Assembly: GCF_020510585.1 (NCBI RefSeq)
Contig: NZ_CP075190.1
Location: 1-64,000 of the forward strand
Reading direction: 5' to 3'
Source of the DNA: Ferribacterium limneticum
GTDB lineage: Bacteria; Pseudomonadota; Gammaproteobacteria; Burkholderiales; Rhodocyclaceae
Length of the DNA stretch: 64,000 nt
Below the pieces are notes generated by a model. It searched no databases, had not been told where the DNA came from, and was given only the letters and a program-made list of their open reading frames with translations. A program made the translations under genes and the position numbers. Positions 53,375-61,790 of the stretch are shown piece by piece. The first letter of the stretch is position 1. Each line of letters starts with the position of its first letter.

Positions 53375-53422
53375 CCGCAAAAACGAACGGCGCCACAAAC
53401 CGGCTGGGTTTGCGAGCGCCGT
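53375..53422 (-). terminator. Rho-independent terminator forming the riboswitch expression platform
   Basis: On the minus strand, AACGGCGC-TCGCAAACC pairs with GGTTTGT-GGCGCCGTT around a CAGCC loop, followed by CGTTTTTG. Its 5' arm overlaps the AACGGCGCTC strand used by the SAH-riboswitch pseudoknot, so ligand binding and termination are mutually exclusive. This predicts an on-switch for metH. Confidence 0.82.
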
Positions 53423-53492
53423 TGATCATTGCCGAGCCTGGCCCCATGAATTCACGCTAAAGGCATGAAAGGGTCGCAGCGCTCCTCGGCAG
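53414..53492 (-). ncRNA. S-adenosylhomocysteine (SAH) riboswitch upstream of metH
   Basis: The minus strand carries the hallmark SAH aptamer segments in order: GCCGAGGAGCGCTGCGACC, a variable hairpin, CCAGGCTCGGC closing the P1 stem, and AACGGCGCTC forming the pseudoknot. These match the betaproteobacterial SAH riboswitch class known from ahcY and metH leaders. SAH, the product of methyltransferases, should promote metH expression by blocking the overlapping terminator. The leader ends about 75 bp before the metH start. Recognition is from remembered consensus; a covariance-model search was not run. Confidence 0.92.
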
Positions 53493-54051
53493 AGGCACGT
53501 AGTTTAACGAGCCTTGTTCGTGCTGCCAAGTTAAGCAACTGATTATGCGGAAAAGCTTGGCTCGGTAGCTGTGCTTGTTTCGCAGGTGGAAATTGCGAGG
53601 CTTTCGGGAGTTTTCCGGGCGCTAGAAAGCGCCGCCACGTTCTGGCGATTGCTGATCGGCGAGTTCTCGGCCAATCCGGCCATTGGCCTATGACGCTCAA
53701 TCAGGCGACAATATGTCGGTTACCTGCCGTTCAACTGACAACGCTTCTGAGCGGCAGCTTTCCTATCCAGCGAATACGAACTCCGTGCCCATTGCAACTC
53801 TTCGAACTACAGTTAGCAGAATGGCAGATAGCAAATAACTGTAATCATTCGAAACGACTGCTGACTGGCAAGTCAGCCGTTGGCAGCCAGCGCGGGTGCG
53901 CCCGTTTATCGATTTTTAATCGAGCGCCAGCCAGAAAATATGGACGATGTTTGCAACGACAAAGTACTCTAAGCCATGCACTGAATGGAGTTTCTCCCCT
54001 TGATTTTCCAATAAATTCGATCTGATTTGGAATGCAGGCTTATTGGACGGG
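53493..54051. other. Intergenic stretch without a recognisable gene
   Basis: About 560 bp between the metH leader and the MaoC gene. The metH promoter should be in the first 100 bp. Short open frames here (for example 53690-54025) lack any family similarity or good start signal. Positions 53667-53723 share an imperfect repeat with 60469-60528. This marks the transition from core genes to the accessory region. Confidence 0.6.
53667..53723. repeat. Imperfect repeat, copy A
   Basis: TCGGCCAATCCGGCCATTGG and about 35 further bases ending GTCGGTTA align with 60469-60528 with scattered differences. The GGCCAAT..ATTGGCC part is palindromic. It is likely a decayed remnant of a common element. Confidence 0.55.
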
Positions 54052-54495
54052 TCAGGATAAGCGCCGCGGTACCACAAGATTACCGATGAACACCTGCACC
54101 GCTTCTCCGTCTTGATTTAACGTCGTTGTTCTAAGCTTGACCAGTCCTTGGTTGGGGCGAGATTTCGAGGGACGCACCTCAAGCACTTCACTTTCCACTC
54201 GCAATTCGTCCCCTGGATGGACCGGACGTGGCCAGCGGAGCTCGTCGAAACCGGCTCCGATTATGCCGCCGGCGGGTTTGAACTCGCTGCCGACCAGCAG
54301 TCGCATGGTGACCGCGGCGGTGTGCCAACCACTGGCTGCCAAGCCACCGAATATCGAATTCCGCGCCGCCGATTCATCAAGATGAAAGGGTTGCGGATCA
54401 AACTCTGTCGCAAAGGACTTAATCCGGTCCGCGTCTATGCGCAGGCGACCTGAGCGAAATAGCTGCCCCACGGTGATATCTTCAAGATAAAGCAT
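54052..54495 (-). CDS. MaoC-like dehydratase family protein
   Basis: A 147-residue hot-dog-fold protein starting MLYLEDITVGQLF eight bases after AGGAGT. The MaoC/R-hydratase motif is seen as FDPQPFHLDESAA...FGGLAASGWHTAA, containing the catalytic Asp/His pair. It would hydrate or dehydrate an acyl-CoA enoyl substrate, as in fatty-acid or polyhydroxyalkanoate metabolism. It is followed on the same strand by nothing obvious and preceded by the MFS gene about 125 bp upstream. Confidence 0.85.
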   Translation of the reverse strand: MLYLEDITVGQLFRSGRLRIDADRIKSFATEFDPQPFHLDESAARNSIFGGLAASGWHTAAVTMRLLVGSEFKPAGGIIGAGFDELRWPRPVHPGDELRVESEVLEVRPSKSRPNQGLVKLRTTTLNQDGEAVQVFIGNLVVPRRLS

Positions 54496-54620
54496 GGTTG
54501 CCGACTCCTGTTGTTTAAAATTCATAGGAAAACAAGTTAAAGGATATCCGTTCCTGCGTAGCGCTCGAGCAGGTCAATGACCATGCGGAACAGCTCATCA
54601 ACTTGACCTGAGCGGTATCC

Positions 54621-56042
54621 TTATTTGCTTTGACGCGGTTTGGTGCGCACTCCGAAACAGAGTATCAAGGTGAGCAGCGCAAGGCCGGCGTAACTCAGAC
54701 TCAGGGTCTTGAAATTGGCAAGACTCAGGCTTTCATGTCCGACCAGAACGATAGTGAGGGCGACGCCAAGCGCGTTGCCGAATTGCCGCACCGCTTGATT
54801 TACGGCACTACCGGAGCCGTACTGATGGCCGGGAAGAGTCGCTACGGCCGCTCCGGACAGCGAGGGTAGTGCCATGCCGACGCCGATGCCGGTAAGCAAC
54901 TGGCTGGGCAGCCAGTGCAGCAGATACTGCGGGTCTTCCCCCGGTACGGTAGCTTGCCAAAGTCCGCCTATGGCCAGCAGCAAGCACCCCGCGACCAACA
55001 GGGGGCGATGCCCCGCCCTTGCTGCAATCCGGCCCGACAGAATGGCCACCGGAACCACCATGAGCGGCCCGGGTGTGATGGCCAGGCCAGCGACGGGCAA
55101 GGTGTAATGCCAGATCCCGGTCATGAAAAAGAAAAAGCCGAAAAACATCATCGAGAAGGCCATCCCGAAAACCAACGTAGCAAGATTGACCGCCCGGTAG
55201 CTCGGGTTGGCGAAAAGGCGCATGTCCAGCGCTGGATGTGGGTGATGCCGTGCCCAGCGAGTGAATCCCCAAAGCGTCAGGACGCCGAGAAAACTGCCAC
55301 CGAGCACCTGCAGGTTATTCCAACCATGCGACTCGATGCGGACAACGGCCCAGGTCAGGACGGCCACGCCGGCGATGAGCATCAGCACGCCGAGCATGTC
55401 CGGTGGTGGCACGTTCTTTCCCGCGCGGGATTCGGTCAGCAAAGTCCGGGCGCGCCAGATAGACCACAGAGCAGGCGGCAGGTTGATGAAGAAGGCCCAG
55501 CGCCAGCCCAGGTTGTCGACCAGGAATGAGCCCAAGCTAGGCCCAATGGCCGCAGCCAGGCCGCCCACGGCGCCCCACAGGCTGACTGCGACGGATCGCT
55601 TCTCTATCGGAAAGGCTTCCAGCACGATGGCCAGCGAAGCCGGTGTCAGCAGGGCCGCACCCAGGGCCTGAAACACGCGGGCGGCTACCAGCCAGTAGAT
55701 ACCGGGAGCCAGCCCGCAGGCCAGCGAGGCGAGAAGAAAGAGGCCAACCCCGGCGATGAAGATGCGCTTGCGGCCGTGGTTGTCGGCGAGCTTGCCGGCC
55801 GGCACCAGCATGGCCGCATAGACCACCGTATAGGCATTGAGCACCCACGACGCGTCGGCGGCGCTGCTCTCGGGAAAGCTCTCGCGCAGCCGTGCAAAGG
55901 CGGCGAAGAGTACGGTGGAGTCGATCGAGACCAGGAAGACGGCGACACAGGCCGTAAAGAAGACTGGCCAGGGCGAGGTGGTCGCCGGCTGCTTGGGAGG
56001 TGGGTTGGTGGTCACTGGCACCTCATCGGACGGGATCGGCAC
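54621..56042 (-). CDS. DHA2-type multidrug MFS transporter
   Basis: A 473-residue membrane protein of the EmrB/QacA 14-segment drug-proton antiporter family. The N-terminal region has FLVSIDSTVLFAAF (motif D1-like), LADNHGRKRIFIAG (motif A) and AIGPSLGSFLVDNLGWRWAFF (motif C, family-specific). The substrate is unknown. It lies 116 bp downstream of the SDR gene on the same strand; with the divergent GlxA regulator this looks like a resistance or detoxification module. Confidence 0.88.
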   Translation of the reverse strand: MPIPSDEVPVTTNPPPKQPATTSPWPVFFTACVAVFLVSIDSTVLFAAFARLRESFPESSAADASWVLNAYTVVYAAMLVPAGKLADNHGRKRIFIAGVGLFLLASLACGLAPGIYWLVAARVFQALGAALLTPASLAIVLEAFPIEKRSVAVSLWGAVGGLAAAIGPSLGSFLVDNLGWRWAFFINLPPALWSIWRARTLLTESRAGKNVPPPDMLGVLMLIAGVAVLTWAVVRIESHGWNNLQVLGGSFLGVLTLWGFTRWARHHPHPALDMRLFANPSYRAVNLATLVFGMAFSMMFFGFFFFMTGIWHYTLPVAGLAITPGPLMVVPVAILSGRIAARAGHRPLLVAGCLLLAIGGLWQATVPGEDPQYLLHWLPSQLLTGIGVGMALPSLSGAAVATLPGHQYGSGSAVNQAVRQFGNALGVALTIVLVGHESLSLANFKTLSLSYAGLALLTLILCFGVRTKPRQSK

Positions 56043-56158
56043 ATCCCTCGACTGGCTGGGGACGCGGCCGTCATGTAGGCGGCTGCGGGAAGAGGGTTGA
56101 TAAATCGCATGACAATTCCTCTTGTGACTGTGAATACGCGCCAGTCGGGGCTAGGGCT

Positions 56159-56959
56159 TTAGTGGGTGATCCGATAGCGTGCAGCGACTTGGTTGCTGGA
56201 AAGATGCGCCGACATTGCCTGGCGGGCGGCCTCGTAGGCATCCCATTCTTCGACCGCATGCAACGAGGGAATGGTGACCAGTTCGCCGCGGTCGAAACCG
56301 ACCAGCGCGGCATCGACCAGGTCTTCGGCGCGCATGACGATCTGCGCTGGCAGGTTTTCCACCGGCAGGCCGCCGGTGGCCCAGAAGTCGGTGGCTGTAG
56401 CGCCGGGCAGGACGGCCTGCACACGAACGCCCTTGTTGGCTAACTCGTGATGCAGCGACTGACTGAAGGCCAGCACGAAGGCCTTGCTGCCGCCATAGAC
56501 ACCGTTGAGCTGTTCTGGCGCGATGCCGACAACGGAGGAGATATTGATCACGGCGCCCTTGCCTCGTGCCACGAAGCCCGGTGCGGCAGCGTAGGTCAGG
56601 CGCATCGGCGCCGTGACATTGAGCGCGATCAATTGCGTCATGTACTCGATGTTGCTTTGTAGCAGAGGTGTATGCGTGCCAATGCCGGCGTTATTGAGCA
56701 AAAGGGTGATGCTGGCATCTGTTCGTAGTTTGGCTTCGACGGTGGCGAGTTGGGCGGCATCGGCAAGGTCGGCGGCGATGACCTCGACGACCTGACGGGT
56801 TTCGGTGGTGATGTGCTCGGCCAGGCTGTTGAGGCGGTCGCGGTTGCGAGCGACCAGAATAAGGTCGTAACCGCGCCGGGCGAGGCGCTCGGCATAGATT
56901 GCGCCGATGCCGGAAGAAGCGCCGGTGATGAGGGCAGTACCTTGATGGGCTTGCGTCAT
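56159..56959 (-). CDS. Short-chain dehydrogenase/reductase
   Basis: A 266-residue classical SDR. It has the NAD(P)-binding motif GASSGIG, the NNAG motif in LLLNNAGIG, the catalytic Ser in INISSVVG and the YxxxK pair in YGGSK. The substrate is unknown. It is divergent from the GlxA-type regulator; the 122-bp gap includes an inverted repeat at 57034-57048 that could be the operator. Confidence 0.92.
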   Translation of the reverse strand: MTQAHQGTALITGASSGIGAIYAERLARRGYDLILVARNRDRLNSLAEHITTETRQVVEVIAADLADAAQLATVEAKLRTDASITLLLNNAGIGTHTPLLQSNIEYMTQLIALNVTAPMRLTYAAAPGFVARGKGAVINISSVVGIAPEQLNGVYGGSKAFVLAFSQSLHHELANKGVRVQAVLPGATATDFWATGGLPVENLPAQIVMRAEDLVDAALVGFDRGELVTIPSLHAVEEWDAYEAARQAMSAHLSSNQVAARYRITH

Positions 56960-57033
56960 GATCTAACTCCCGGTGGTTGAGGGGGGTTGTGAATCGATGA
57001 CTGCATGTTAGGAGCTATTGAGAGTGGCGCAAA

Positions 57034-57048
57034 TGACGTATATAGTCA
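57034..57048. promoter_or_regulatory. Possible operator between SDR and glxA-type regulator
   Basis: TGACGTATATAGTCA is an inverted repeat (TGAC-N7-GTCA) in the divergent promoter gap, 34 bp before the regulator start. The position is suggestive; binding is unproven. Confidence 0.35.
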
Positions 57049-57081
57049 GCATTTAGGACATTGCAAAAAAGGACAGGCAAT

Positions 57082-58029
57082 ATGCATCGAATCGGCTATG
57101 TATTGACGGAAGGCTTTCAGGTACTGGCGCTCGCCACGCAGTCTGTTTTTGAGTTCGCCAATATCGTGGTTGGCGAAACCTTTTATGCGGTGGAAAACTA
57201 TTCGGCGGCCGGCGGCGAGGTCCGCGCCTCGCTCGGGCTCTTGGTCAGCACGCGCGCACTTGCCGACAACAGTGAGGCAGATACCTGGATATTTACCGGT
57301 GTGATACAGCCGCTGGCGCGCCAAACACCGGCTGCTGAGCTGGCTTTTGCGCGCAAGGTGAGTCCGCAGGCCCGTCGCATTGCGGCAATCTGTACCGGGT
57401 CGTTCGTCTTGGCCGAAGCTGGCCTGCTCTCAGGGCGCCGCGCGACGACGCATTGGGCGCACGCGCGTGACATGCAGAAGCTCTATCCGGAGATTCTGGT
57501 CGAGGACGACCGTATCTACGTCATCGACGGGCCGGTGTGGACCTCGGCCGGCATGACGGCTGGTCTCGACTTGGCGTTAGCCATGGTCGAGAAGGATCTC
57601 GGGGCTGACATCGCACGCTCGGTGGCGCACAAGCTGGTCATGTACCAGCGCCGTTCCGGCGGGCAATCGCAGCATTCCGAACTGCTCGATCTGGCACCGA
57701 AATCAGACCGCATCCAGAGCGCGCTTGAATATGCGCGCAAGAATCTCAACCAAGCACTGACCGTTGAGGATCTGGCTAAATCGGCACATCTCAGCCCGCG
57801 TCAGTTCAGTCGGGTATTCACCGCCGAAACGGGCCAGTCGCCGGCTAAGGCGATCGAAGGACTACGCCTTGAAGCAGCGCGGTTGATGATCGAACAGAGC
57901 CGTCATCCACTTGAGGTCGTGGCACACGAAACTGGCTTTCGCGACCGTCGCCATTTGCGGGAGGCCTTTATACGCGGCTTCGGTATTCCACCCCAGGCTG
58001 TAAGACGCGAGGTTCGCGAACGAGCTTGA
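57082..58029 (+). CDS. GlxA family transcriptional regulator (DJ-1/PfpI domain plus AraC HTH)
   Basis: A 315-residue regulator starting MHRIGYVLTEGFQVLAL, eight bases after AAGGA; an in-frame TTG at 57061 is a poorer start. The N-terminal DJ-1-like domain contains IAAICTGSFVLAEAGLLSGRRAT, typical of GlxA proteins. The C-terminal AraC-type double HTH covers about residues 210-310 (LAKSAHLSPRQFSRVF, VAHETGFRDRRHLREAF). It is divergent from the SDR-MFS pair and probably controls it. Confidence 0.92.
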   Translation: MHRIGYVLTEGFQVLALATQSVFEFANIVVGETFYAVENYSAAGGEVRASLGLLVSTRALADNSEADTWIFTGVIQPLARQTPAAELAFARKVSPQARRIAAICTGSFVLAEAGLLSGRRATTHWAHARDMQKLYPEILVEDDRIYVIDGPVWTSAGMTAGLDLALAMVEKDLGADIARSVAHKLVMYQRRSGGQSQHSELLDLAPKSDRIQSALEYARKNLNQALTVEDLAKSAHLSPRQFSRVFTAETGQSPAKAIEGLRLEAARLMIEQSRHPLEVVAHETGFRDRRHLREAFIRGFGIPPQAVRREVRERA

Positions 58030-58069
58030 CGCCTGGGACCAGGTATTACTCCGGCGTCCGTTTTGCCTT

Positions 58070-58459
58070 CTAGATCCACTCTGAGACTGCGGCTCTTGTC
58101 GGTTCGGTCAGCGCATACTGCACAACAGGTTGTGTTTTCAGCTGAACGACCATCGCCCGGGCTAGGATTTGGTTTCCGTGTGTGATGTTGCGGTCGCGAA
58201 GATTGACGAGGGCGCAACCACGCAACTTGCTGTCAATCGTGAGGTTGAACATTGCCACGTAACAGACCTGATGCGCATTCTGAAGCTGAATCCGGATAGC
58301 CCAGACGTCCTTCGGCTTCAGTGGCGGCTTCTGACCAACCGGCTTGCTTTGTTCCAGGGATCCCGAAGTTGATTGGATTCCCCGACAGACTCCTTCGGGT
58401 TGATCGGAGTCTGATGGTTCTCCTTTGGAGCAAAGGGCTGCTTGCTGTTCGAATACCGG
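58070..58459 (-). pseudogene. Remnant of a tyrosine recombinase (integrase), N-terminal part only
   Basis: On the minus strand an open frame without a good start reads SLEQSKPVGQKPPLKPKD, then VWAIRIQLQNAH and MFNLTIDSKLRGCALVNLR, ending EPTRAAVSEWI and a TAG stop. This matches the N-terminal half of a widespread family of short phage-type integrases. The C-terminal catalytic half with the R-H-R-Y residues is missing after the stop, and no start codon opens the frame before an in-frame stop at 58460. It is a non-functional relic of an integration event. The match is from memory of the family. Confidence 0.7.
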
Positions 58460-58661
58460 CTACATACAAACGGCCATCTCGGCTCGATCATTGTGCATAT
58501 TCGATACGGCTGTTCTGTTTTTATGCACCAAATTGATGAACAACCCTTGGATAGCTATCACCCCATACTCGAGCGCTGTGGCTGAAAGCGAATGGAATGG
58601 TATTTGCTCATCCGGTGATGCGTAAATACCCCGAAGATCCAATTTCAGTATGGAGCTACCC

Positions 58662-59123
58662 ATGTCGACACCCCGCCCGCAAGATGTGATTTCTGCAGCC
58701 TATACCGGTGTCAATGAAATTGACGTTGAGATTCGACACGCTCGCGAGATGCTTGGCCGAGTTCGTGACTTGCGTGAGCAGGTTGAATCTCGCATTGCGT
58801 CCGACGGAAACCGAAATCTATTGCCAGCATGTTCGCAGAAATTAGACGATATCCTTTCCAAATTGCTGAACTACTTATGTCAACACTGTATGGATGAAGA
58901 GGAATTAATGCACTTTTATGGATTCAATTCCCTTCACCCCAGTCTTTATGCCATTCACGTTGAAGACCACGCGGATATTACTCAGAAATTGGCTGTACTA
59001 ATTGGAAATAATATCGACACCCCCACCGTCACATTGCTGGAGGAAGTCGATGCGTTTATCGAAGATTGGTTTACTGAGCATATCCCTAGCCACGACTACG
59101 TTTTTGCAAAGACGGTGCGATGA
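58662..59123 (+). CDS. Hemerythrin-like protein
   Basis: A 153-residue four-helix protein with the di-iron ligand pattern of bacterial hemerythrins: NEIDVEIRHAR, QHCMDEEELM, HPSLYAIHVEDHADI and HIPSHDYVFAK. Hemerythrins bind O2 and may sense, store or buffer oxygen; in microaerobic betaproteobacteria they are common. ATG 58662 (MSTPRPQDV) follows GGAG by six bases and is preferred over ATG 58650. Its codon use and base composition are more AT-rich than the core genes, consistent with the accessory setting. Confidence 0.87.
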   Translation: MSTPRPQDVISAAYTGVNEIDVEIRHAREMLGRVRDLREQVESRIASDGNRNLLPACSQKLDDILSKLLNYLCQHCMDEEELMHFYGFNSLHPSLYAIHVEDHADITQKLAVLIGNNIDTPTVTLLEEVDAFIEDWFTEHIPSHDYVFAKTVR

Positions 59124-59514
59124 CTGAGGCTGCAAAGTGATTTCCCCATTTGTTTCCCGCCCAGACGTGGATGGTGACTTTGTCGTGAGCAGCCAGTCGA
59201 GCCAAAACGCTGCTCGTCGCGGAGCGTTGCTGACGCTTGAATGACAAATATTCAGACTGCTTTACCGGCAGGTTGTGGCCGATTGGGTGAGGTCGCCAAC
59301 GGCAGATTTTCGGCACTCCTGACGGATTACAGAGGCGGCAGTTTGATGATCCGTAAGCTGCCATTGCCAACGAAAATGTCATCAGGCGGCAAAGGGCACC
59401 GAGTACCCATTCGCGGGTGAAGGAAGCAGCCCTTCTGGTGGCGTGGCGACTCAACGTCGGCAAGCCATTCGCGCTTTGCGTGCGGCATCCGCGATCAAAC
59501 GTGTGCTCTTACCT
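59124..59514. other. Intergenic stretch without a recognisable gene
   Basis: About 390 bp downstream of the hemerythrin gene. A 125-codon minus-strand open frame (59086-59463) overlaps the hemerythrin end and has no family match or start signal, so I do not call it. I see no terminator or structural RNA. Confidence 0.5.
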
Positions 59515-59703
59515 TTATTTTTCATCCCAGACTATGGCAATGTCTGACGAAGCCAAAGGCTGCCGCGGAATATATTCAGAACAGGTTGCAGGATGATCTG
59601 CCGCCCTGTATTCCAAGTGCGCGCTACAAGCGACTACTGCCGCGTCATCGTGTAATTCGAAAGCATGATCGCAATCGATACAGGCTGGCTCGGGCTTCTG
59701 CAT
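59515..59703 (-). CDS. Small cysteine-containing protein, possible zinc-binding
   Basis: A 62-residue open frame with ATG 59703 just after GGGGGATGGAGA. It contains four cysteines (positions 8, 11, 26 and 41) in CIDC, ACSAH and ATCSEY, plus several histidines, which could bind a metal. I do not recognise a named family. Small size, plausible ribosome-binding site and cysteine spacing argue for a real gene; the short length argues for caution. Confidence 0.5.
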   Translation of the reverse strand: MQKPEPACIDCDHAFELHDDAAVVACSAHLEYRAADHPATCSEYIPRQPLASSDIAIVWDEK

Positions 59704-59807
59704 TCTCCATCCCCCACTAACTTTGTTTACTGACTGGCCCGACAGCTTTCGGATACCGGAAATTCATGAAACGGGTAATTCAGTAATGAGCGCACTGATT
59801 GTATCGA

Positions 59808-60089
59808 TCACGCGGCATTGACCAGTTCTCGCAGTTCCTTCCCTGGCTTGAAATGTGGCGCCCATTTCTCCGGAATGTTGACTTGTTCGCCAGTCCTTGG
59901 ATTTCTGCCGATGCGCGGCGGCCGGTAATTCAGGCTGAAACTCCCGAAGCCGCGAATCTCGACGCGGCCACCACGGCTGATCGCACTCCCTAGCGCACCA
60001 AGAATCTCGGCAACGGAAAGTTCGGCATCCTTCAGGACGAGTTGCGGGAAACGCTGGCTAAGTGATGCAATCAGTTCTGATCGGGTCAT
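59808..60089 (-). CDS. ihfB: Integration host factor beta-like DNA-bending protein
   Basis: A 93-residue HU/IHF family protein most like IHF-beta: [15 protein letters not shown] at the N-terminus, [14 protein letters not shown], then the DNA-minor-groove arm tip [10 protein letters not shown] and [14 protein letters not shown]-beta normally follows rpsA; here it stands alone in accessory DNA, so it may be an extra copy. It would bend DNA for recombination, transcription or the sigma-54 promoters. The symbol is given by similarity only. Confidence 0.85.
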
Positions 60090-60468
60090 GATTCAGTAGC
60101 TAGTCGACTATTTCGAAGTCCGGGCTTAAGCCAAGAGGGAAAACATTTTGAATGCTGGTGGCGGTGGATTCGCGTGATATTGGTCACGATTTCGCACAAT
60201 ATTTTTGCAAACAGCGTCACCATTGTGGGAACAGGCAGCATTTGCTGTTGATGAGGGCCTGTGCTGATGGATTGTTTTACGCTAGCGCTAGCCTGGCTTC
60301 TTGCCGCAATGCGGTCATAGCCCGGAACGATGTTTCTCGACTCACTGCTTACAGGCGTCACGTCGAACTCACACAACCGACCATTAGGGGAAGTGCTTTT
60401 TTGCCGGAGTGCCGGCCGTCAATGGGCTGCTCCACTCCAAAACCTGCCGTATGGCCAACGGAAGGACA

Positions 60469-60528
60469 TCGGCCAATTCGGCCATTGGCCGCAGAAGGCC
60501 CAGAATCAAGCAGCAATCAGTCGGTTAT
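60469..60528. repeat. Imperfect repeat, copy B
   Basis: TCGGCCAATTCGGCCATTGG and following bases to AGTCGGTTA correspond to copy A at 53667-53723. Both lie in gene-free parts of the accessory region. Confidence 0.55.
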
Positions 60529-60759
60529 GGTCGCAATTTGCGACCTTAGCGAAGCCTTGACGACTACTGCGGGAGCGGCCCCAAGCTAAGCGGGTAATGC
60601 GAACGCAATATTGGCACGAGCCACCAACGGGCGTGTCCGAACTTTTGTGTAAAGCAGTCATTGCCGTCGCATCGGGGAAAGACGGCTTTGGCCGAGATCC
60701 AGTCTCATGCCAGCAGCAATAGGCGGCACCTCGGCCTAAGCGGCCGGTGGCGACCTCAA

Positions 60760-60795
60760 TGAAAAATGGCCGGTTCTAAGTAGAGACCGGCCATT
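60760..60795 (-). terminator. Intrinsic terminator for the AraC-GyrI gene
   Basis: On the minus strand AATGGCCGGT and ACCGGCCATT form a perfect 10-bp stem with an 11-nt loop, followed by TTTTTC. It lies about 120 bp past the stop of the gene at 60918-61790. Confidence 0.78.
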
Positions 60796-60917
60796 GCCAT
60801 TCTGTGACGGTGAGAGCCTATTGATCCTACGTTCGACCTCAACAAAAGGCAGTTTCCGAAAAATTGCATGGCGCATTCAGTGCCATGTCGGTTTACCCAG
60901 AAGCAGCGGCCATAGAT

Positions 60918-61790
60918 CTACGACTTCAACGGCAAGTAAATATCGGTCTCCAACTCATGCTCTGGTGTTTCCGGCATCAAGTTGAGGTAATGGAAATAGA
61001 GCGGAAAATCGCGTAACTCCTCACCACTGTCCGGTAGCCAGTTGCGGTAGAGGGGGTAAATGCTTTCGCCGATTCTGACATGGGAGCCGTAATGCCGCAC
61101 CCGCGCGCAACGGCCACCGGGAATGCTTTTCGTGACCACGCCCTGTCGGTTGAGAGGCACTTCGTCGGTTACTTCTCCGCAGATGTCAAAGCGGAATTCG
61201 GCCGGCTCGGTTGTGTCCGGATTGTCATAAGCAATACCAAAGCTTCGGCTACTTTCTTTAGGCGAAAGGCCGCTTTCCTTACGCCAAGCGATAAATTGTC
61301 CGACGGAGTCATTGACTCTTTCGGTTGGGCCGCGATGCTCCATGACGGCGACGCGGATAGATTTGAAATCGACGATCTCGACTTGCACGGTTTGTTTCCT
61401 TTCCGGGATACGGAAGCGATAGCGCTCATGCCAGGATTCCCAGTCCGGTTGCCGCCTGAATTCTGATGGCGACTGGCCGAAAGTGTTCCTGAAGGCGCGC
61501 GTAAACGATTCCGGGTTTTCGAAGCCAGCGTCTAGGGCGATATCGATAACCTTGTTCTGGGGGCTGAAGGCGAGCTGATAGCTGGCTTGCCGCAAACGCA
61601 ACAACTGGATATATCGTCCAACACTGGTACCGACGTATTCGGCGAATTGCCGATGAAAGTGAAATTTGGAGAAGTTCGCGATCTGGCTAAGGTATTCAGT
61701 GCTTAGCGATTCGTCTAGATTGGACTCGATGTAGTCGAGCACCTTCTCGAAACGCTTTGCGTAGTTTTTTGCCTGTGTGTCGCTCATCAT
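60918..61790 (-). CDS. AraC family regulator with GyrI-like effector-binding domain
   Basis: A 290-residue regulator. The N-terminal AraC HTH pair (about residues 10-115) has LSQIANFSKFHFHRQF and DIALDAGFENPESFTRAF. The C-terminal half is a GyrI/SbmC-like small-molecule-binding domain, with VEIVDFKSIRVAVMEHRG at its start. Relatives such as Rob-type regulators respond to drugs or other hydrophobic ligands. It is monocistronic, with a strong terminator downstream; the target genes are unknown. Confidence 0.92.
   Translation of the reverse strand: MMSDTQAKNYAKRFEKVLDYIESNLDESLSTEYLSQIANFSKFHFHRQFAEYVGTSVGRYIQLLRLRQASYQLAFSPQNKVIDIALDAGFENPESFTRAFRNTFGQSPSEFRRQPDWESWHERYRFRIPERKQTVQVEIVDFKSIRVAVMEHRGPTERVNDSVGQFIAWRKESGLSPKESSRSFGIAYDNPDTTEPAEFRFDICGEVTDEVPLNRQGVVTKSIPGGRCARVRHYGSHVRIGESIYPLYRNWLPDSGEELRDFPLYFHYLNLMPETPEHELETDIYLPLKS

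Larger units (their letters stand above)
60090..60917. other. 828-bp gene-poor stretch with a repeat and a terminator
   Basis: No open frame here has a family match (60086-60376, 60152-60589 and 60330-60560 look spurious). Positions 60469-60528 repeat 53667-53723. A minus-strand terminator for the AraC-GyrI gene lies at 60760-60795. GC-rich short inverted pieces such as GGCCAAT..ATTGGCC suggest decayed repetitive DNA. Confidence 0.55.

Noticed and set aside
53690..54025. 111-codon open frame in the metH-MaoC gap
   Set aside because: No family similarity, no ribosome-binding site and atypical residue composition.
58169..58372. 67-codon plus-strand open frame
   Set aside because: It is the antisense of the integrase remnant, which is the strand with recognisable similarity.
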